From assembly GCA_001599975.1 (NCBI GenBank), contig BCIO01000006.1, forward strand, positions 81,156-145,155: 64,000 bases of DNA, written 5' to 3'. The notes beneath the pieces were generated by a model that worked only from the letters and a program-made list of their open reading frames with translations, had not been told where the DNA came from and ran no database searches. Source of the stretch: Cystobasidiopsis lactophilus. Its lineage: Eukaryota > Basidiomycota > Agaricostilbomycetes > Agaricostilbales > Chionosphaeraceae. A program made the position numbers and the translations under genes. Shown here piece after piece: positions 57,084-64,000 of the stretch (the stretch's first letter is position 1; each line of letters starts with the position of its first letter).

Positions 57084-60000
57084 TCACGGCTTGACGCGAA
57101 CCCTCGCAAACGGCACTTCGACATCCTCGCCCTCCTCATCGTTCACCATGAGCTCGAACACGAGGTACTTGCTGTACTCTGGGATCGTCTTCTTGCTGAC
57201 CGTCTCCACCAACTCGCTCAACCTGAACCGAGGAAGGTGAGTGAGCCGCCCAGATGGAGGGCGAGAAACAACATACTTCATCTTTAACCTGTCTTGCACC
57301 TTCTTCTTCGGCATGAAGTTGGAGTAGAGCATTGAAACGCCGGAAGAAAGCATCGTAACCTCGAGCTTTTGCTTTTGGAAATAGGCGATGAACTCCTCGA
57401 GGGTGATGTCACCTTCGAGGTCGAAGCGAGACCACAGCGTCCATTCGGTGTCGTAGTACTGAGCAACTCATCATACCGGGCCTCTGTTAGGGGTAGTGAA
57501 AAGATGCTAGTTACCTTGTTTTTGGGTGCGGCGATCGGCTCCGAGAAACCAAAGAAGGGCAGAGCCAGGTTGACGAACCCGTTTTTGTAGCTCTCGATGT
57601 CCGTTTTGCCGTCGATGATCTGTCAAAAAGGTTTAGCTGGGTTGTGGGGCCAGCAGGAGCAGAAAAGCTGACCTTGTACAGCTCGAGGCAGACGAGGCCG
57701 GTGGCCAAGCTGGTGGTGGTGGCAATGGCCGGGATGATCTTGCCAGCAATGAGCTTGGTCTGGTGCCGATCTGCTGGCGTGATGCTGTAATTGTTGGCAC
57801 GGAGGTTGGAAGCAGCGGTGATGAAGTCGATGTGAAAGTTGGTGTCATCATCCTTCTCAAATTCGACCGGGCTGAGGCGGAAGCCAGCCAAAGTCGACGG
57901 CTCAGGTAAGCTGGCGACAATGTCGTTGATGTCGTCATTGGGACCTAGTTGAGACGACACACGCGTCAGCCAATTGCTATCACCTAAAGGAGGGGGGAAA
58001 ACACACCTGCCGCAGGCGCTGCCGGGTCGTCGTCCTTGATCTGGACAGTCATTCCACTCTTTGGCACGAAAGGAGGCAGTTTGATCTCGGCCAGCTTCTT
58101 CTTGAACAGCTCGGGGTCGGCATGGCCTTTGAGACCGTAGTTGAACGCGCGCAGGTTGGCGGCGGCAATGGCATATTGAAGGTGCTCGGGCTGTGTGATA
58201 CAAAGGTTAGCATTTGAATACGGCGGGAGCGATCGAAAGCAAAAGCACATTGTTGGCATCAAACTCGAGAGGCTTGGGTGCTCGCTTGGGACCAGACCAA
58301 AACGGCACGCCCTCTTTGGTGATCAAGTCCGCTGGCAACGAGTACAAAAGCTGCTTGATTTCGTTGGCATAGTCTTGCTCGAACTGTTGGCGGGCCCATT
58401 CGATGCATTGATCAAATGTCAAGGGCCGGTTGTTCAGGTTCTCGGCGATGACCTTGAGTTGGTCGACTTGAAGGCCGCCCGCAGACTTGCTCGACTCGAT
58501 GAAGTCCGGCTGGCTGATGTAGGTGTTGATTTGGGTAGAGGGGTCGACAAAATACGAGTCGAAGTGCTCGCGGGCCCACTGAAGGGAAAGCAGGGTCAGC
58601 AGGGTGCAACCACTGTAGAAGACAGACAGCCACAACGGACCTGGATGGTGTGCTGGATGATGTTGGGAAAGCTACAAGAAATCCGACATCAGCACTGCAG
58701 CAAACTCTAGCCAGAAACGGTCGCTCACGATTTGACAGTGCACATGGGATGGCTCTTCTCGGGCGGATCTTGGGAGCTCGAGTAGCTTTCAGTGATGTCG
58801 GGAAGGACGACCTGGACGTTGGCCTTGGTGCCCAAAGTGCCAGACTCGAGCAGCGGCTTGCGGTAGTAAACGCAGCGGCGGTCCATGTACTGGCGGGCGG
58901 CCACGTTGTCCAGGGCGTTCGTGATGCCGTCTAGGTTTCCAAAGAAGTCGTCTCCGTACACGTCTGAATGGAGCAATGTCAGAACGTCGAGCAGAGGGAG
59001 AGAGACCAGATGTGGCAAAAACACACTCTCGGTAGTCTCGCCGACGGCCAGCTGCTTGGTGATGATCTTGCCGACCAAATCAGGGTTCATCTCGGCCACC
59101 GCCCTGCCAGCAGCGTCGCTCTTGAAGCTGCCCAGGTCTTTCGGGCGGAACAGAAACTGGCGGTTCAAGTTGCTCTTCTCGATGCTGTCCATGTCGGTGA
59201 CCGTGATGGCGCCCTGCGGTCCAGTAGCCAATCCCATCATACTCCAGTTCTTGAGCATCTCGCAGCCAATAGCGCCAGCGCCGACGAGGAATTGGCGGTA
59301 GTTGGCAATCTTGTCTTGGAATTGCTTGCCGAATACGGCGATCTGGCGATCATAGCGGGTGCCCAGAGGCGCACAGTCGGCTTCGGAGATGGGAGTGGAC
59401 TTGGGCAAGGCTTCCAAGGCGTCAAAGTAGAGCCACTGGACCAATGGGTGGAATTTGCCGGAGCAAGCCTTGAGCACCTCTTGGGCCACGAACCCGCCGG
59501 TAACAGCGATCATGGGCGAGAGCTCGCCTTGAGCCTGGTAGGACACCTCTTTGACCACGGCAGAGTCGACGTCGCCATCGAAGCCGGCGGCCGTCCAAAG
59601 GGCTCGAGCGTAGGCCACGAGTGAAGAGGCGTCGGCCTCGTTGCGAGGCTTGGGCAAGGAGCCAGAGTGCTCTGCCTGGAACTGGGAAAGGGCCTGGAAA
59701 GCGACATGGAGGGTATTCGGGCGGTCAAACTTGGCAAAGTCGGAGATGAGGTATTCCGGAGCCTTGAGGCTTTCGCGCAAAGGTTTCTGGGTCGGACGCC
59801 TAGTTCAGCTGGGTTTCAAGTCTCCTAGTGATAGTCAAACGCACGAAGTCAATGAGCTTAGGCACTTTGACCTGCTGGAAGATGCCCCCAGAGACGTAGT
59901 CGGCGAACCCGGTGGTGTCGCCGATGCTGAAGGTGTAAGGGCCTGACCATGCCGGTTGAGTGCCTTCGCATTGAGACAACATCAAAGCGTGAAAGGAGGC

Positions 60001-60965
60001 GTACCTTTGACAGTAACCTTGCGAGGGGTGCAGCCGTTGAGTTCTGTCATGCCCTTGACCTCGCTGAAAGTGACATAGTCCCCATCCTCCAGCCCGTGCC
60101 TCGTCTCATCCAGCGTGGTCACAATGGTCTCCTTGGAATCCTTGTCGTCCTTGTCCACGCCCACAATCATGCCCTGCAAGGGCTGCTCGCCGGTGGCATC
60201 GATGCAAGGGAACTGGGGGCCAAAGTCGGTGAACACGGAGGAGAACAGGCCTCGCACGTCGGCGGAGATGAACTTGATGCCGGCGCTGTGGGTGTAGTCG
60301 TTGATCTCGAGCTGCTGAGCCAAGGTGGTATTGGTCAGCACGACGACCTGTGAACCAGCCTTTGCGTCAATCCGCGCTCAAAACCGTGGAACAAATGGGA
60401 AGCAGACCTGGAATTGGGAGATGGCTTCTTGTGCGAGAGGACCTTTAAGCACAGACACGGGGACATAGCGGTTGAGCTCGGTGAGCCGTGGCAAGGTGGC
60501 CTCGTCTCGTTGCTGGCCCAAGTCGGACTCGCGGAGGAAGAACTGAGTGCCCAAATCGGCCACTTCGACCGGGTTGGGGTCATAGAGAGTGATGGACTTG
60601 ACGCCGGCCAAGCAGACGTTCTTGGCTGGAGGCTCTGGATCAGCATGGAACTTGACAGAATGAACAGGAGCGAGGCGACGACTTGCCAATCTCGATGCCC
60701 AAGCCCCGGAGGCCAATGACAAGCACATTGGACACGGCCATGCGCTTCAAACACATGCTTTGGGCTGCGTATCAACAGCCCAGGCAGGGCGTGGGAACTC
60801 ACCTTCATGGCATCAGCTCCGAGCACGTAGCTGTTCTCCGAGGTGCTGTCAGCTTCCGCCTGGCTTTGCGCCACCTGATGCTCACAGCTGTCTAGAGTAC
60901 AGGCCTTCGTCAATGACATGCTCTCGATCGTCCGGGTTGGGGTCAATCTGCATCGCTGTGGACAT
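57084..60965 (-). CDS. UBA1: Ubiquitin-activating enzyme E1
   Basis: Uba1 charges ubiquitin for all E2 enzymes. It opens [27 protein letters not shown]. The first half has [18 protein letters not shown]-like spliced blocks, then [35 protein letters not shown] and [13 protein letters not shown]. Mid-region: [20 protein letters not shown]. Second adenylation domain: [100 protein letters not shown] and the catalytic-Cys segment HPMCTVKS. The C-terminal ubiquitin-fold domain ends [20 protein letters not shown]. Domain order and about 1,010 residues fit the family. More than a dozen exons. Confidence 0.95.
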
Positions 60966-61248
60966 GATGTGCTTCTTTTGTCGTCGACGTCCGACTCCAA
61001 AAGCTTGTGCGCTCAAGTGGCTGAGTCGGGGGCTCGAGTATCTCGCTACGTTTGGTCTCTGGTTTATGATAATGCTCCTCGTCTGTACCAAGTCAACCGT
61101 GGTGAAGGAAATCTCTGGCTGTTTATTTCATGCTGGTCCGCTGGGGTTGCGGAAGTGACGAGGTCGTACAGCACTAATTGCTTTCGATCGATTAAGAGAA
61201 ATCAAACACATATGATCCAGAACCGAATTTGAGGGAGGGAAGCGTCCC

Positions 61249-63048
61249 CTAGGCGTATTCGTTGGCCTTGGCGTCGCTGTCGACGAGGCTCTTCTCCGAC
61301 TTGGTGGCGGACATGTCCAGCACGTACTCCGCAGTCGAACTGGCAAAGTATCGGTCTGAAGTGGCCATCTCTTTTTCGCGGCGGGCTCCAGAGCGGCTGC
61401 TGGAGAACAGCGAGCCTGGTGTGGCGTTTTCAATTTCAGCGACGGGGCCAATGCCAGGTGCAGCAGATGCTCACCTCTAGACGAACTGAGGCGATACGAA
61501 GAGCCTCCAGATGTTTGGACCAGCCGAGCCCGCAGGATGCCGTAGAGGATCACATCCACCACGCCAGAAAGGCTGTCGATGAAAGAGGCCGCGACAAGGT
61601 ACTTCCAGGAGAGCTTGTGACCGGCCAGAGATCGAAGCCGATAGATTGTGATAGGCATGGTAGTAAGTAAGAAGGCGATTGGGAAGCTGAATGTCGACAT
61701 CAGAAATGTCTATTGTGACGGTGGGCTTGCAGGCTCACCAGAGCATGCGCAAAGCAATTTCGTCGACGGCCCTTGCTGATGCTGACTCAGAAGATCCAGC
61801 TTGAGTGCGAAAGCGAAGGCGGAAGAAGACCGCAGGATATAACATCACAGTGGCAAAGCTGTTCGAGCGATATTCGGTGCGAAGGACAGTCTTCAGAGGA
61901 AGCAAGGCACCCACGAAGCGATGAGAATCCAAACAAAGTGCAAGGGCACTCGAGCTCCAGCGTGAAACGTGGACATCCAGCAGTACGCCTCATCCCTGGT
62001 GTGAGCCACAATTGAGCTTGCATGAAGAGTGGTCTGCGAGCACGAGTGACTGACGATCCACAGTCTGTTAAAGTTGTTAGCTAGTGGAATAAGATCACAA
62101 AAAATCTAGGAGGCAGACGCACAAAAGGGGTATTCCGAATGTCTAGCGTATGCTGGACCAATCCAAGCCATGAACGTTCCCAACAACCAAGGTGCCGCAG
62201 CCAGACAACCGAAGGCAATGCGCCCCATTCTGATGCCACCGAGAATCAAGAGGGCCGAGTGGACGGCGATGGCCAAGATCTGCCACGCCTTAACTCAGAC
62301 CTTGCCCCCCGAGCAACTAAATCATCAAGTCAAGCTCACAAAGAAAGCGGAAGCGTTGTCTGAAATTTGGATGAGGACAGCTTGGGCGGTGCAGAAGGAC
62401 GGGATCTCAAAAGGGCGAACGGTGTGAACGATAAAGTCGGAATGCCCGCCTGAAGGCCCGCCTGAAGGAGCCAAGTTGAGGAAGCAACTCCCAAGGATCA
62501 ACGATAAGCGGGGAAGCGCACCGAAAGTCCAATGGTAAGACATAGCAAACGCAACGCCTTGGATCAGGTCCGCCACGAAGAGCTGCATGATCAGAAGCCC
62601 GGCTCTATCGCCAGAACAAGGAGCTGAGCGCGTAAGAGACGCAGCGAGAACCAGCGGCCACGGTTCCACTCACTGTGTTTTGGAGACTTGGAGAGCTTGC
62701 TGCTGGAAGGGAGTGGGAGTCTTGCCTCGATGCTGAGCGATCCAGCCTTGGGCCACCCAGGCAAGCAAGGAGACACAGGCCAAAGCGGACGCCTGACCGC
62801 TGTCCGATAAGTAACGACGAGAGCAGATGAGCATTACAGCCACGAACCAAGCCAGCGGTGCCAACTGTGTAGAAGCCCGCGAGTTGGGGCATCAAGTGGA
62901 CCATCTTGGGCGCGCTTTCGGTGTATGAGGAACAAGAGCAAGGCCTCGCAGCTGTATTATCTCGAATCCAGGAGAACCCAGGCGAAAGACTCTCATCCAC
63001 GGTCACTTCTGGCGAGCAAAGGGTGCACAGAACAATTAGCACGAGCAT
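61249..63048 (-). CDS. Seven-helix receptor, Git3/glucose-receptor-like GPCR
   Basis: From ATG 63048 a hydrophobic start (MLVLIVLCTLCSPEVTV) could be a signal peptide. Helices follow: LAPLAWFVAVMLICSRRYL, ALACVSLLAWVAQGWI, then the family-like block AGLLIMQLFVADLIQGVAFA, MSYHWTFGA, and FCTAQAVLIQISDNASAFFV. The latter two resemble the fungal cAMP-receptor-like/Git3 nutrient receptors (L-x-x-A-D-x-I-Q; C-x-A-Q-G-x-x-x-Q). Later helices are TVMLYPAVFFRLRF, FSFPIAFLLTTMPITIYRLR and SWKYLVAASFIDSLSGVVDV. The cytosolic tail is polar with KSEKSLVDSDAKANEYA at the end. Ligand unknown. About nine exons; the first two joins are the weakest. Confidence 0.68.
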
Positions 63049-63695
63049 TGTGGGGGGCCTTAAGCAACGAAGGATGCTAAATCTCCTTATCAGATGTTCT
63101 AGGAAAGCGAGTCTCGAGCCCACATAAATTAATGATCCAGAAGAGCGCGGCGGGTCAGCGGGAAGGCGGGCTGGCTGGCTGGAAGGAACAGGTCCACGAG
63201 ACAATCAAAGTCAATGCCCTAAGCGCATACATGTAAATGCGAACGTGTACAGTGCTCAGAGACTGCCACAACAAAACCACAGAGCAAAAGCAAGCAAAAA
63301 GGGTGAAAGACGGTCGAACAAGAGCAAGAGACCATCTTCGCAAGGCACTCTTTCATCCCGCCTCTCAATTCGGAATTCGTACAGTGTCCAGAGCATACAA
63401 GCGCGGCAACGGGGCGTAAGGTGGGTTGTTTTTACAAGCGCCCGCATTCTGGTGGCGAGAGGTCAGATTTACAACAAGGTGGGTCGGTCGAGGCGGCCGC
63501 TCTGGAAAAACATCCTGTCGTCTGCGCGCTGAAGGAAGCAGACGAAAAGGCTCTACCCAGATGCCATTAATACACAATTCGTTCCCGCACACTCTGAAAA
63601 GAGCGGGAGGTCGAGAGGGATTTCGTGACACGGTGGCGTTCTTCCAAGGGAGATGGTGGCGTTCCAAAGCTGTCGCGGTAGTGGTGAGTGCGTGT
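63049..63695. other. Intergenic region; no gene seen
   Basis: 647 bp between the receptor gene start and the 3' end of the last gene (both minus). It contains a GGCTGGCTGGCTGG-type short run near 63168-63181 and the receptor promoter. No coding pattern recognised. Confidence 0.45.
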
Positions 63696-64000
63696 TCAAG
63701 AGGGCGGCGGCATAGGTTGGGTCCCTTCCAACGTCGGTATCTTGGGCGAAGGCAAAGGCGCGTAGCCCCGACTTGAACCACTCGCTGTAGAAGTGGCGGC
63801 TGGGCTAGAAGGCGTCGTCGTTGAAGTAGGTGGCTCGATGAGTTCCGAGGGTACCAGACACGGTATTGAAGATCCAATGAAGGCTTTTGGCGAGAGAGCA
63901 TTTTTAGACGGGAGAGGGCCTGCATTCGGGGAAAGGGCAGCGCGCGCTCACCCGCTCGATTGAGCCAATGCGGAGCTCGACGGCCGGTGAGCTTGAAAGC
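63696..64000 (-). CDS. 3' end of an unknown gene, cut by window edge
   Basis: On the minus strand an exon entering at 64000 (KLTGRRAPHWLNRAG) meets a GTGAGC donor. After a short intron ending AATGCAG, one frame continues PLPSKNALSPKAFIGSSIPC, LVPSELIEPPTSTTTPSSPA, ASGSSRGYAPLPSPKIPTLE and GTQPMPPPS with a stop at 63696-63698. It is Ser/Thr/Pro-rich and probably disordered. Most of the gene lies outside the window and I cannot identify it. Confidence 0.45.

Overview
This window is nuclear DNA from an intron-rich, gene-dense fungus, almost certainly a basidiomycete. The genes are mostly housekeeping eukaryotic genes cut by many short introns (about 45-75 nt, occasionally longer) with GT-AG ends and CTGAC/CTAAC-type branch points. 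Exons are often tiny, and intergenic gaps are often under 100 bp. The gene set (Pal1, Trs85, Med16, a Dal5-type permease, EB1, tRNase Z, tail-anchored Ubc6) fits Dikarya; I cannot fix the genus by eye. I see no rRNA, tRNA, CRISPR array, transposon or virus-like element. All exon joins are my own reading of splice sites, so outer limits are firmer than internal ones.

Layout. 0.6-4.5 kb: methionine aminopeptidase 1 (minus) divergent from a PQ-loop membrane protein (plus). 4.7-7.4 kb: a mitochondrial DUF3429 protein and UBC6, both minus. 7.9-18.8 kb: tRNase Z (plus) converging on Mediator subunit 16, then a SUMO E3 ligase (SIZ/PIAS) and an MFS permease, all minus. 19.0-20.9 kb: NudC and a small membrane protein, tail to tail, sharing one TTAA as stop codon on both strands. 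21.4-25.6 kb: an island of small plus-strand genes (a hydrophilic peptide, a secreted protein, an RWD protein, a Ser/Thr-rich surface protein). 25.6-29.9 kb: PRMT3 and EB1 (minus), the latter divergent from the complex I subunit NDUFA5. 30.2-34.4 kb: RNase H1, a membrane-anchored MerB-like protein and an F-box protein. 34.5-38.2 kb: two orphans and RIO1. 38.3-42.8 kb: TRAPP subunit Trs85. 43.0-54.5 kb, all minus: an orphan Ser-rich protein, Pal1, Rab5, a RidA-family protein, a coiled-coil protein, ribosomal protein uS9 and an arrestin-like adaptor. 54.7-64 kb, all minus: a cytochrome P450, ubiquitin-activating enzyme E1, a seven-helix receptor and the 3' end of one more gene.

There is no operon logic; neighbours are mostly unrelated. 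Shared themes are the ubiquitin/SUMO pathway (UBA1, UBC6, SIZ, F-box, arrestin-like adaptor), membrane traffic and polarity (Rab5, Trs85, Pal1, EB1), and translation or RNA (uS9, RIO1, MetAP1, PRMT3, tRNase Z, RNase H).

The most unusual signal is exon architecture. I find a candidate 2-nt exon and a 17-nt exon in the MetAP1 gene. The uS9 gene has 11-nt and 14-nt internal exons and a 10-nt terminal coding exon, and a stress-type peptide gene has a 6-nt exon. Three introns appear to be of the rare GC-AG class, in MetAP1, EB1 and the MerB-like gene. The second notable item is the membrane-anchored MerB (organomercurial lyase) homologue, whose usual Cys-x-x-Asp site reads Cys-Pro-Cys-Cys.
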